This document shows positions 50,747-61,606 of a stretch of DNA of 64,000 nucleotides, piece by piece. The notes under the pieces were generated by a model, which ran no database searches, had not been told where the DNA came from, and saw only the letters and a program-made list of their open reading frames with translations. The position numbers and the translations under genes were made by a program. How positions within the stretch are numbered: the stretch's first letter is position 1; each line of letters starts with the position of its first letter. Origin of the DNA: Ceraceosorus guamensis (lineage: Eukaryota > Basidiomycota > Exobasidiomycetes > Ceraceosorales > Ceraceosoraceae); NCBI RefSeq assembly GCF_003144195.1, contig NW_020290040.1, positions 41,049 through 105,048 on the forward strand. The letters run 5' to 3'.

Positions 50747-51485
50747 TGCGTAGGAAGAAGGCGGGTGGCTGAAAAGCTTGTATATGTATACTGACGACAA
50801 TGCTCGATTATCGCTTGTTGGAGGGCGTGACCTTGGGCAGCTTACCAGAGCAATACTCACGACGTCAAAGATTCGATACGTCGACGTGCGCAAGGTTGTA
50901 GAGAGCGCCAAAGTATCAAGGCACGCCCGCTTCCCATGTTTAATCGTGAATCGTGCATCATCACGAAAGGAAAAACCAAAAATCAAGAATTCAAGAAGAG
51001 CCGCGAGCCGCTTGCAGGCAATCAAAATACACGTGATTCTTGCACGAAAGATTAATCTCGTCACGTGTTTGTGCACATCACCTCGTGTGGGACCCAAGGC
51101 CAGCGCTGCTGCCGCCCGGTATGCTCGGACTCGTGACTCACGACTGGATGCTCTTTGAAATTTCTGATGAAATTTCGAGCCTGTGTAGAGCCAGCAGCAG
51201 TGAGGCCAGCGGCGGTGCACCTCCACGCCGTCGCCCATGGCACATGACCCCAGCCACAGGACTGACGACTAGCAGGGACACACACACACTCATCAGACTC
51301 ACACAAGTCTTGACTCATGACTCCAGAAGCCTTGCTGTTCGTCATCACACACATTCCACACGCGTCCAAGTCAGCTCCCGCAATCCGCTTCGCTACCACT
51401 ACGAAAGTCTCTCCTGCAACACCTTTGAGACCCCGCCCTCGTACCCGCCTCATACCCGCGCCACAATTTAATCTCACGCCACGCC
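50747..51485. other. Bidirectional promoter region of SRP40 and the ankyrin gene
   Basis: 740 bp between divergent starts. Contains AATCGTGAATCGTG at 50943, ACACGTGATT at 51029, GTCACGTGTT at 51060 and CTCGTGACTCACGAC at 51130. No gene seen. Confidence 0.6.
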
Positions 51486-52404
51486 ATGCCAGTCGCAGTC
51501 TCGCCCGCCGCTGCGCAGTCTTCCAATATCTGGATCGCAGCTGGAGAGGGGGATGATGAGAGGGTCACATACCTGATCGAAGTAGAGGGTGAGCTCGGAT
51601 CGACGACTGCGGGTGATCCTCATGCTGCGGTGTAGCGTGTGAAGGAGGTGCTCAATCCCCCTCTCGACTCCCTCTGCCGCCCCTCTGTCAGATATTTCTC
51701 CTACCGCACCCGACAGCAACACCTACACTCCGCTGCACGCAGCCGCATCCTACTCGCACAGCAGCACGCTCCAACTCCTCCTCGCTCATTCCAAAACTCC
51801 ATCAAACGCCGTCAACATTCAAGATTCGGATGGAGACACACCGTTGTTCGTGGTCGAAGAAGTTGCCATAGCAGAACTACTCATCAAGCATGGAGGCGAT
51901 GCTTTCCACAAAAACAAGGCGGGAGATACGCCGGCTGAAGTAGCAGAGGAGAATGGGTTTGAAGAGGTGGCGGAGTATTTGAGAAGTATAACGGGAGAGA
52001 AGAGACTTTATGAGAGACCTGGAGATGGGCCAGAGGATGAGGAAGAGAGTGAATTGACTTCGAGGTTGGAGGACGAGGAGGGAGCCAGCTTGACTCCGGC
52101 TGCTAGAGACCTCATCGACCAGAGGACGGAAGCGCTGATGAGTCAGGTAGAGTCCCTCTTATCTCGCGCTTCTTTGCGATCCGAAAGTGCCGACAGGGGA
52201 GAGTCTGGGGCAGAGTTGAAATTGACAAACGAAGAGGAGGAAGAGCTTAGGAGGTTGGTGGGCGAATCCGTCTTGGAGCAGATTAGAGAAGGTTGGGCGG
52301 GGAATGAAGGCCCCGGCCAGCAAGGAGAGGTGCAGGGTGAGAATGACAGCCGTCAAGTCAACGAGGAAACAAGGCCAGCTGGAAAGGAGCCTGAGCCAAG
52401 ATGA
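51486..52404 (+). CDS. Ankyrin-repeat protein with acidic C-terminus
   Basis: A small ankyrin protein of a widespread fungal family; the layout recalls YAR1, the chaperone of ribosomal protein uS3, but that identity is not proven. Two exons (51486-51588, 51692-52404) join in phase 1 to 271 residues. Three or so repeats are visible: NIWIAAGEGDDERVTYLIE, NTYTPLHAAASYSHSSTLQLLLAH, and VNIQDSDGDTPLFVVEEVAIAELLIKHGGD, then NKAGDTPAEVAEENGFEEVAEYL. The second half is acidic and probably disordered, with a helix EEEEELRRLVGESVLEQIREGW. The start at 51486 is the first ATG before the repeat and follows SRP40 on the opposite strand; if YAR1-like, both neighbours would act in ribosome assembly. Confidence 0.85.
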
Positions 52405-52806
52405 GGCAGGCATACAGGCCATCAAAAGATCAACGCGCAGCAAAATATAGAAATCTAATGCAGACCCTGCGTGTCGGTTGAGACGTCAAATATGCAAGCG
52501 CGTGCTCGAATACATTATGAGGAATTTGAAGCATTGCGGCTCTCGTCAGAAGCACACCGTGGCATCACTCCTGAAGATAGGCGGTGAAGGTAGGATCCGC
52601 AGGCTGATCATCTCGTATGACAAGAGCCGACTGGCTCGCGACACTACGCTCGATCTGCTACACTACGCTTCTCGCGATTGCTTGCTCCAGACCACGTCCC
52701 TGTCAGGATCGTAGCGAACGACGACCCCGCTCTGCATCGCGTGTCCTGCTCGCTGTCACGCTTTGACCAGCTTCACTGAATCTGTGTTATCGACGACGTA
52801 TGTGAC
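52405..52806. other. Intergenic between convergent genes
   Basis: About 400 bp of 3' flanks between the ankyrin and BCS1-like stop codons. No gene or repeat seen. Confidence 0.5.
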
Positions 52807-54921
52807 TTATACTGCGTCGTCCTTACCTGCTTGCTCTGAAAGCCATCTAGACAAAGTCTGAACGGCTTTCAGAGGTTCGTGCGGGTACTTTAACAAATGA
52901 CCCTGCAGCGCTGCGACGCTGACTCGTTCATTTGGTATAGCTTGCGCGAATGACCGTGCCTCCTTCTCCAGATCTTGCTCGTCCGAGCGGAGCTTCTCTA
53001 TTTGCGAGTGCGCCAAAGAGCCACTGTCGGTACGACGAGACGCTGGCTTGTACCAACGTAAAAAGAGCTCGTAGGCTTGAGAAGAAGTCGCATGTGTGAA
53101 GGCTAATTCGTAGTCCACTCGACCCTGCCGGAATTGTGAGCAAGAGCATGCGGTCAGCGGGAAAGAGGAAGATGTTGCAGCAATACACAACTCACCGGCC
53201 GGATAAGTGCCTGCGCATACAGAGGAACGAATGGTATCAATTCAACATGGCATCATGAGCACAAATATCCGCTTCACACTGTCTCTCACCTCGTCCAGAA
53301 CCTCCTTGCGATTGGTGCTGAGGACTAATATGCGGCCGTCTGTCGCTCCAACTCCATCAATTGCATTGAGCAAGCTCGACAGCGTTATGCCGGTGAGCTT
53401 TTGCTCTCTATTCGCAAAGGCCTACGAAAGGAAGAGAGCTGATTGGCGTCAATCTTGACGCAAAACTGTGCAGTCAGATGTTGCTCTTTCTCACCACGTC
53501 GACATCTTCTAGGAGCAAGATACTCCTTTCAGGAACCTTCTGCGCCAATTCCTGTGCATGAGAGAGTTTCGTCGCTGAGCCCACAAGCCATCGCAAAATT
53601 TCACGTTGATTCGGAACGCAGACGTACCTGAAACGTCGCATCGTCAATCTTGTTGTTTGACAGGGATATCGAGTAGATGTGCATGGATAGCTCACTGGCC
53701 ATGACGTGAACCATGGAGGATTTGCCACTACCCGGAATGCCTTGAAACAGATATCCGCGTCTCCAGGGTATGCCACCTGCAAGCATTCAGGTGATAGGAA
53801 GCTGAGCTTAGCGATGCCGCTTCTCTGGACACCGAAGAAACGTTACTCACGGTCATGATACCACCGCCTCGTTTCGTTGCTCAAAAACCACCTGACGTCG
53901 CCCAGCAAGCCCTCCTTCTGACCGATAGGCAGATGCACAGACTCGGCCAGCCGTTTGGAGCTACTATTGGACTCTGTCCATTGTCCGTATCGGTCCAACT
54001 GCCACACAATGCATTTGCCCAGCTCTTGATCAACATATTGCTCCTTGACATGCCTGATGAAGTTCCTTAGAGGGCTAGAAGAGAGTGTGAGGAACGAAAG
54101 AACCAAAGTCTGAGGAAGTCATACGGGGTCAGCTGAAATGAGGCCGAGTAGACAGCCGGCAATGCTATCACTTACTTCGTCCCATTCCGAATCGCCGACC
54201 AACGCTCTACTCCTCTTGGCCCATATATGCGTGCCCCTGAATTTGAAACTTCGACAGCGAAGCAAGGCGAAGAGATGAGACTTACTGCAGTCAAGGTGAT
54301 ACCTCGACCAAAGGCTAGCACTCACTGCATGCTCTCGTTTGGGAAGTACCAAACACCGCTCGCGCTTTCGCTCGCATTCGACGAGTCTTTAGCAGGGGCA
54401 AAGTCTTCCTCGGATCCGTATCCTGATAGCATGACATCTGGCCTTGTTCTCACCTCCACATCTCTAGGTTGAGAGATGAGATCGGTGTGGTGTGTGAGGT
54501 GGTACATGACCCACCTAGGGCGTCAAATGCATACGGCGGAGAGAAGCTGTCATCAGTTGAAAGCGACAGAGTCATGAACAGCTCAAGTTGGACGCACTTG
54601 TGTGCTTGATCCTTGCCGCGAAAAGTGGCGTTGACAAAGATCAACTGTTTGAGCGCGCCCACGATCGCATCCGAGATGGCTTTCGAGGCGGAAATGGCAG
54701 CTCCGGTGAGAGCGCCCATCGCCAACACCCTCACGCTGTCCCAAAATTGTTGAGATTTGAGAAGCTCTACATGAACGGAGATCACAAAGAGTATGGTTTA
54801 AATCACAAGACTGAGGGACGTCATTGCGGCCCTCAGGCAGGCCTGACTCACCGCTGATTCCGTGGATTCCAGAGCGGATGGACAGCGAAGAGTGCAGCCC
54901 TACGTTGCTGCTGGACGCCAT
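52807..54921 (-). CDS. BCS1-family AAA ATPase
   Basis: Relative of mitochondrial Bcs1, the inner-membrane AAA protein that translocates the Rieske protein into complex III; fungi also have paralogues of unknown role, so orthology is open. Ten exons join in frame to 476 residues: 54852-54921, 54598-54766, 54326-54514, 54176-54248, 53851-54109, 53628-53776, 53495-53551, 53290-53421, 53196-53210 (15 nt) and 52807-53124. A weakly hydrophobic Ala-rich segment (LAMGALTGAAISASK) near residue 38 may be the membrane anchor. The BCS1 domain includes FKFRGTHIW. AAA motifs: RGIPWRRGYLF, Walker A GIPGSGKS, Walker B SILLLEDVD, and ALIRPGRVDYE, in which the 15-nt exon encodes ALIRP. Fungal orthologues vary in intron number; ten exons is the highest in this window. 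Confidence 0.88.
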
Positions 54922-55510
54922 CTTGGCGAGCTCGAGAAGTTCCGGAATCTGTGGCTCAGGCCCAGCAAGCGCGGGCTTCAAAAAAATTCGGTGGCGAGAA
55001 TTGATGTCGAAGGAGCCTCTGATTGGTCTCTTGCTCTGACCGCGTGTACGTTCGACTCGCGCCAGTTATCGGGTCCCAACCCCGATCTTCCGCTCTCCAA
55101 TATAAGCTTCGGCTCTGCTCTGCCGTCACGAATGGCCTCAAGGATGATTCTTGATGCCTCGACGATTGCACCTGCTGCCACTCTACCACGAATAGCGTGC
55201 GATTGCACTCAAATTTGTCGATCTCCTGAAAATGCGGCGTCCTTCATGTGTATGCGTTGATGCGCTTTCTTGAAGATCCGGCCGAGTTGTCTCTTGCACA
55301 ACTGCTCGTGTCACTAGCGAGTCATGCCACAACTGTATTCGGGGCTGTGCAGTTGTGAATGGATTCATATGGTCTTGACCAGGCGTCTTCGAGACCTCGA
55401 TGAGTCATCAAATGTCGTGGGTCATACAGTCAAAATTGCACACACGGCGTACGGCGATCAGTTAGAAGTCAAGAGTCATTTCCGTGTCCGAGTCAACAGT
55501 CAAGAGTGGT

Positions 55511-55531
55511 GAGTCACGAGTCACAAGTCAC
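55511..55531. repeat. Three tandem heptads GAGTCAC/GAGTCAC/AAGTCAC
   Basis: Perfect 7-bp register; a further pair of GAGTCAC units is at 55664-55677. Both lie between the divergent BCS1-like and VAS1 genes. Confidence 0.7.
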
Positions 55532-55609
55532 ATATGATAGTCTTGAGTCGTCAAGTCACGCGTCAAGAGTCTCGAGTCAAAAAGTGTTCGCACGAGTGCT
55601 TCGCGCGCA

Positions 55610-55619
55610 GTCACGTGAC
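55610..55619. promoter_or_regulatory. GTCACGTGAC palindrome
   Basis: Third copy of the 10-bp palindrome, 252 bp before the first VAS1 ATG and 690 bp upstream of the BCS1-like start. Confidence 0.5.
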
Positions 55620-55870
55620 CCTGACGTTCCTGGGCATAAAATTTGATGGCCGTGCGCCGACCGGAGTCACGAGTCACGGAGGGTGACTCAGACTTGCGAG
55701 GAAAGGTTGCCTTGCTGCTTGCGCTCTCCACCGTCTTTGGTCCCTCACATCGACCTTCGCGCTGTCCTCCACTCCACCAGCAATTGAGCGTCATCGCTGC
55801 TTTGTAATTTCGGACATCTCTTACCTACACGTGATCAATAGTCTGCCCAGACATTTTGCTAGTCAAGTGT

Positions 55871-58800
55871 ATGCGCGGACTATTCGCACCACTCGGACGC
55901 TTTCGGTGCATAACTGCCGCTTCTTCTTGTCTTCCTGCCTCCAGACTCAGTGTCCTAGCGCCTAGAAGGCGACCGCGTCCTTCGCTGACGATCTCTCATC
56001 GACTAGCTCGCACCATGTCGGACAAAGTTCAGCCTCCTGCCGGCGAGCATGCTGCCGCTGCTCCTCCTGCGGCAGCAGGCGCCCCTCCCGTCGATCCCCA
56101 AGACGGAGACAAACCAATGACCAAGTCTGCCATGAAAAAAGCAGCCAAGGAAGCCGAGAGACTGGCAAAGTCTGCTGCCAAGCAAGCTGTTCGAGCTGCC
56201 AACAACCCTGCCGCAGCCGCAGGTGCAGCCGCTGGAGAGGGCAAGAAAGCAAAGGCAAAGAAGGAGAAGGCGGTTGAGGAGGAGTGGGTCAACAATACCA
56301 AATCGGGAGAAAAGAAAGGTGAGCACGTGGACGTGCAGCATACAGTCCGATGACTTAGCTCATGAGCACTGTCTGCATGGCTGCAATTCACAGATCTCTC
56401 TGGGCCCATGGAGTCTGGCTACAACCCTTCGCATGTAGAGGAGTCGTGGTACGAGTGGTGGGAAAACTCGGGCTTCTTTAAGCCTGCTGAACCCAGCGAG
56501 TCCGATCCTCACGACCCCAATAAGACCTTCGTGATCCCAGCGCCACCTCCCAACGTCACTGGAGCGCTCCACATCGGTCACGCATTGACCATCTCCATTC
56601 AAGACACGCTCATCAGATGGTACCGCATGCGAGGCTGGCGCGTACTTTTCAATCCCGGCTACGATCACGCTTCTATCAGCACTCAAGCCGTGGTGGAGAA
56701 GCGACTGCTCAAGCTGGAAGGGAAGACCCGTCATCAATATGGTCGCGAGGAATTCTTGCGTCGCGTGTACGACTGGTCCCAAGATTACAAAGGCCGCATC
56801 GGCGGTCAGACACGTCGTCTGGGCGCATCTTATGACTACAGCAGAGAAGCATTCACGATGGACGAAACTCGATCGAAAGCTGTCGTCGAAGCATTCTGCA
56901 AATTGCACGAGGAGGGCATCATTTACAGAGCCAGCAGACTGGTGAATTGGTGCTGCAAGCTCAACACTACCCTATCAACGCTCGAGGTCGACCAGAAGCA
57001 GTTGAGCGGGCGGACGTTACTCAACATTCCTGGCTACGACGAGAAGGAGAGGATCGAGTTTGGAGTGATTGTAAGCTTTGCCTATGAGGTAGCAGACTCT
57101 CCGACGGGCGAGCGTCTCGTGGTAGCGACGACTCGTCCCGAGACCATGCTCGGTGATAGCGCTGTGGCAGTCCACCCCAAGGATGCGCGATACACTCACT
57201 TGCACGGCAAACACCTCCTCCATCCGTTCCTTCCAGATCGCCGCATTCCTATTGTCACTGACGAGATCGCTGTCGACATGGAATTTGGAACTGGTGCCGT
57301 CAAGATCACCCCCGCGCACGATCCCAATGATTACGAAGTTGGCAAAAGGCACAATCTGGAATTCATCAACATTCTCAACGATGACGGCACGCTTAACCAT
57401 AATGCGGGAGAATTTGCGGGCGTCAAGCGCTTCACTGCTAGGCGGACCGTCGTCGAAGCCTTGAAAGCCAAGGGGCTGTATGTCGAGACCAAGGACAACC
57501 CGATGTCGGTCCCAGTGTGCAGCCGTTCGGGCGATATCGTGGAGCCACTCATCAAGCCGCAGTGGTGGGTCAGCTGCAAACCCCTTGCTGATGAAGCTGT
57601 GAAGGCCGTGGAAGAGCAAAAGATGACCATTGTGCCGGACACGAGCAAAAGAGAGTTCTTCAGGTGGATGGACATCATTCAGGATTGGTGCATCTCTCGA
57701 CAACTGTGGTGGGGACACCGCTGCCCAGCATACTTTGTAGATATAGAGGGCAAGGATCAGAATGTGAGTACGTGACTTGTGCACGAAGAATCCTGCATTG
57801 TTCTAACGGCCCTTGTATATTCCCGCAGCAAGACGATTCCAGCCAGTGGGTAGTGGGTCGCAATCTTGCCGAGGCAGAAGAGCGCGCCCGAAAATTGGCA
57901 GGTCCCAATGCCAGGTTCACTCTTAAGCAAGATGAAGATGTGCTCGACACCTGGTTCTCTTCTGGCTTGTGGCCTTTCAGTATCATGGGCTGGCCAGAGC
58001 AGACGCCGGACCTCCGACACTTCTACCCAAATTCTATGCTCGAGACAGGATGGGACATCCTCTTCTTCTGGGTTGCTCGCATGGTCATGCTGGGTGTGCA
58101 CTTTACTGGCAAAATTCCTTTCCAGGAGGTTTTCTGTCATGCTATGGTCCGAGATGCGCATGGACGCAAGATGAGCAAGAGCTTGGGGAACGTTATCGAT
58201 CCCATCGACGTCATCCAAGGCGCGCCCCTTCAGGCCCTTCATGATCAGCTCCGACAGGGCAACTTGGATGAGAAGGAGATTCTCAAAGCTCAAGCTGGAC
58301 AGAAGAAGGACTTTCCCAAGGGTATCCCGCAGTGCGGAACAGATGCGTTGCGCTTTGCACTCTGCGCTTACACTGCCGCAGGAAGAGACATCAACTTGGA
58401 GATTGCCCGTGTTGAAGGATACAGGAAGTTCTGCAACAAGCTGTGGAACGCGACACGATTTGCTTTGCTCAAGCTCGAAGGCGGCTTTCAGCCAGCGGAT
58501 GATGAGCACGTATCGGGCAAAGAGTCGTTGGCAGAAAAGTGGATCTTGCACAAGCTGGATGAGGCAGCCAAAGAAGTCAACAGCGCGCTGGGGCAGAGAA
58601 ACTTTATGAGCGCCACTTCTGCCGTCTACAACTTTTGGCTTTACGAGCTTTGTGATGTGTACATTGAGGCCATCAAACCTATCACGGACCCCTCAGCGGA
58701 AGACGCATCGGCCCGAGCATCAGCGCAGGAGACGCTGTACACAGCGCTCGAGTCTGGTCTCAGGCTGCTTCACCCCTTCATGCCTTTCGTTACCGAAGAA

Positions 58801-59483
58801 CTTTGGCAGAGGTTGCCTAGGCGCAAGAGCCACGTCGTCCCCAGCATCTCGCTGGCTGCGTTTCCTGAAGCTCAAAAGGTTAGGTCCAACTTAGCTGACG
58901 CACAAAGCTTCGAGAGTGTCATGGCCGCTGTACGAGGAATCAGAGCTCTTGCTGCTGATTACGGACTTGCGAAGGGCATCGAGGGTGAGTTGCCGACCTC
59001 GAAGTCCGCTATGGCTTTGATGCAGATCAGCACTGACGTTGTCCCTCTCTTTTCTGTTGACTCGCCGCAGCCTATGTGGAAGCCACTTCGGCGCAAGCTT
59101 ACGAAGTGTTCAAGTCGCAAGAGGCGATTTTGACTACGCTGATCAAGGGTTGCGACAGCGTCAAAGCTGCTTCGCCATCGAACAAAGCCGAGACGATTCC
59201 CGAAGGCTGTGCTGTGCAATCTTTGCCCTCTGCATCATGCAACGTTCATGTGCTCATCAAGGGCAAAGTGGATATTGAGGCGGAGCTAAGCAAGCTGGTG
59301 GCCAAGATGGAACTGAATACGAGCGGCTTGGAAAAAGTCCAAGCTCAGACGGAGAACAAGGAGGTGTGGGAAAAGACTCCTGAAGATGTTAGAAAGGGAG
59401 CTCTGGAAAAGTTGCAACACCTCAAGAGCGAGAGAGAGACGCTCGAGGGCGCAAAAGCTACGTTCGAAAAGCTGAAGGATTGA
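55871..59483 (+). CDS. VAS1: Valyl-tRNA synthetase, probable dual cytosolic/mitochondrial
   Basis: Class I aminoacyl-tRNA synthetase charging tRNA-Val. Four exons (to 56318, 56394-57763, 57829-58984, 59071-59483) join in frame. From the ATG at 56015 the protein is 1,080 residues. Signatures: HIGH within PPPNVTGALHIGHAL (161-164), the editing domain with VVATTRPETMLGD, DEDVLDTWFSSGLWPFS, and KMSKS within GRKMSKSLGN (672-676). The N-terminus of the cytosolic form is a Lys/Ala-rich helix typical of fungal ValRS, and the C-terminus is the family coiled coil. An in-frame ATG at 55871 adds 48 residues with many Arg and no Asp/Glu, like a mitochondrial presequence. That ATG has a weak context (T at -3), whereas 56015 has A at -3, compatible with leaky scanning as known for yeast VAS1. 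Confidence 0.95.
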
Positions 59484-59824
59484 ACAGGATTTCTGCGCAA
59501 AAGGCCTCCTCTTTCTCTCTTGTGCTTGCCAAAAATCCGCTTTTGCAGTCGCGAATTAGCAAATGGACAAAGAAAGCGGTTCGAACAAGAGTTGCATACC
59601 CCGAATGACTGATGCCACGATCGTGCTAGGAGTGCGTCACGTGGCGATGCGTTCGGATTGCGCGGTCTCAAGACAGAGCAGCTGTGGTCGAACTCTGTCC
59701 TCGAGAAGGAATTCATATACAGCCCAGCCAATTGTACCTCGTGCTGCGCGTGCTCTCATTTGATTGTCAGATGGAGCTTCCCAGATTGAGTGACTCCACG
59801 CTTTGTGAAGCATGGGATAGGCCT
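59484..59824. other. Intergenic between convergent genes
   Basis: Short 3'-flank spacer between VAS1 and the monophosphatase. Contains GCGTCACGTGGCG near 59636. No gene seen. Confidence 0.5.
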
Positions 59825-61606
59825 CTACGAGCCTTGTGGAGCGTTTGCAGTCTTGGCGTCTTCCTCTTCAATGGCGTACCTCACTCCCATCCTCCTGTAT
59901 TCCAAGCCCTGCGTCCTTTTCCACACTTGATGAACAGCCGCGCGCTGGGCAACATGTGCATCGGGACCCGTAGCTCCTCTGATTGCCAGTATCCTTCTAG
60001 CTCCCAAACTTGCGCGAGGCAGACCGGCATTGGGATATGTTTCTTCCTGAATAGCCAAACGTAGCCTTTCCTCTGAAGCTTTACTCCTCAGATCTGCCCC
60101 GACAGGCTGATCCGTGCTGCTGCTGGAGGACCAGAAACGGTTGTGTGGATTAGAAGGTCCGTTGGCGTCGGTCCAAACGCCACCAGATTCGAGCAGGAGC
60201 AAAAGAGCAGCGCTAATGTCCCACTCCCATACTGCTCCTTCCCAAACGATGTCCACACTTGCAGCTGCGCATAGCGTCAGATCCAGAGCTGCAGAGCCGT
60301 AAGATCTCAAGCCTCGTAATTGTGCGCCTTTGAGATCTTCTCGGGACTCGCACTCGGACTTGTGACAAGCAGAAGAAGTCGACGCGGACTTGACGCCTGA
60401 ACCGTCCCTCTCGATCCGACTCTCCTTGTTTAGTGCTAGGTTGTAAAAGGTGTCCCTCTTGCGCCGCAGATTGCCCGGTGCGCTGGTCGGCTGACCCTCG
60501 TAAGAGACGCTCTGCACCACATCACGTCTATCCTTGCCCCATTCTGAAGCAAAGAGCCATTCTGAAGAGCTATGGGAGAGGGGACGAGGCTGGAGTGGAA
60601 GTCTTTGGACGTTTGGGATCGAGGAGGATGAGGATGCAGGTGGACATGCGTTCGGCTCGAAGGATCTTGACCAGATTTGGATCAGTGAACGAAGTGCGCT
60701 TTTGGGGCTAGAGTCTGGAGCATCACTCTGTCCTGGAGATGCTTGTATGCGCTGGTTCAGATCAAGTTCTCGCACGAGATCCTCTGTGGGATCATATTGC
60801 CAAGCGCCCCACCCTCTTGCGCCGGACCACAGTGTACCGCTTCTGCCCAACATAGGAGCGTATACTACCCCAACGACCGGTAAAAGCTCTTCTTGATTGG
60901 CTAGAGATGACTTCTGAGCAGCGTTCAGACCTCGTGCCAAGCGCTCAGCATCAACGTCGTATGCTTTGGCTCGGCGCCTCACTAGGGGCTCTTCAAGGCT
61001 GTAGCCTGAACGGACGACGCTTAGCGAGATGCACACTAACGGATTGCCGTGGACGTAATTGACGGTGCCATCCAAGGGATCGATGATCCAAGTCGTGGCA
61101 GTCTGCACGCAGTGTAGCGGCGTCCAGGAAGTCAATACTGCTGCGACAATGATTTCTCAAGGGTCGCTGCGAACAACGAGCTAGGCCACGCATGCCACAT
61201 GACCCGGACTCACCGGGTCCAGCTTCCACTCCTTGCTTCCGCCCTTGGCATACGCTTCTTCGGCCAGGATGTGATGATCGGGATATCGTTGCCTGATCCT
61301 ATCCGTGATCAAGCGCTCCAGCATGAGATCCGTGCTGGTCACTAAATCCGTACTCCCAGCCTTTTCCTCCTGCGTGTAACCCTCATCCCATGTAGGATGC
61401 GAGCTTGCAGAGGCAGTCTGACTCGTGCTGGGTTGCAGACCCACTTCTTCTCCTAAAGGGTAAGGATAGTCAAAGGCAGAGGAAGATGCACCTCGAGTCC
61501 GAGAGATTTGGGAAGCTGTAGCGCCTCGAAGAGCTTCTCCTGCACTCAGTGCCAAATGCAGCGCAAAATCGTGCAGCTCTTCCAGCTCAGTCTTGTGCGA
61601 CGCCAT
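59825..61606 (-). CDS. Inositol monophosphatase family protein, enlarged
   Basis: Li-sensitive, Mg-dependent phosphatase fold that dephosphorylates inositol monophosphate or related substrates. Two exons (61214-61606, 59825-61102) give 556 residues, about twice the usual 260-330. Metal-binding motifs are intact: ILAEEAY (Glu116-Glu117), WIIDPLDGTVNYVHGNP with Asp139 and Asp142 formed just after the splice, and the C-terminal WDISAALLLLLESGG. The extra length comes from insertions: a Ser/Thr-rich stretch at 37-83, loops after VRSGYSLEEP and after YDPTEDLVRELD, and a long Ser-rich stretch (near 60340-60700) before RSYGSAALDL. Insertions lie between core elements, so the fold may persist. QutG-like or inositol monophosphatase roles cannot be told apart. 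An AT repeat sits about 210 bp upstream. Confidence 0.9.

Larger units (their letters stand above)
54922..55870. other. Bidirectional promoter region of BCS1-like gene and VAS1, heptad-rich
   Basis: About 950 bp. A densely repetitive stretch (55467-55680) carries GAGTCAC-type heptads at 55511-55531 and 55664-55677, plus inverted and variant copies (TCTTGAGTC, GTCAAGAGTC), and the GTCACGTGAC palindrome at 55610-55619. A CACGTG sits at 55828, 43 bp before the first VAS1 ATG. Confidence 0.65.

Noticed and set aside
54978-55208. Minus-strand frame with a helix-like stretch (AAGAIVEASRIILEAIRDG)
   Set aside because: It begins at GTG, has no ATG, and I could not splice it in phase to the BCS1-like gene; kept only as a possible missed 5' exon.
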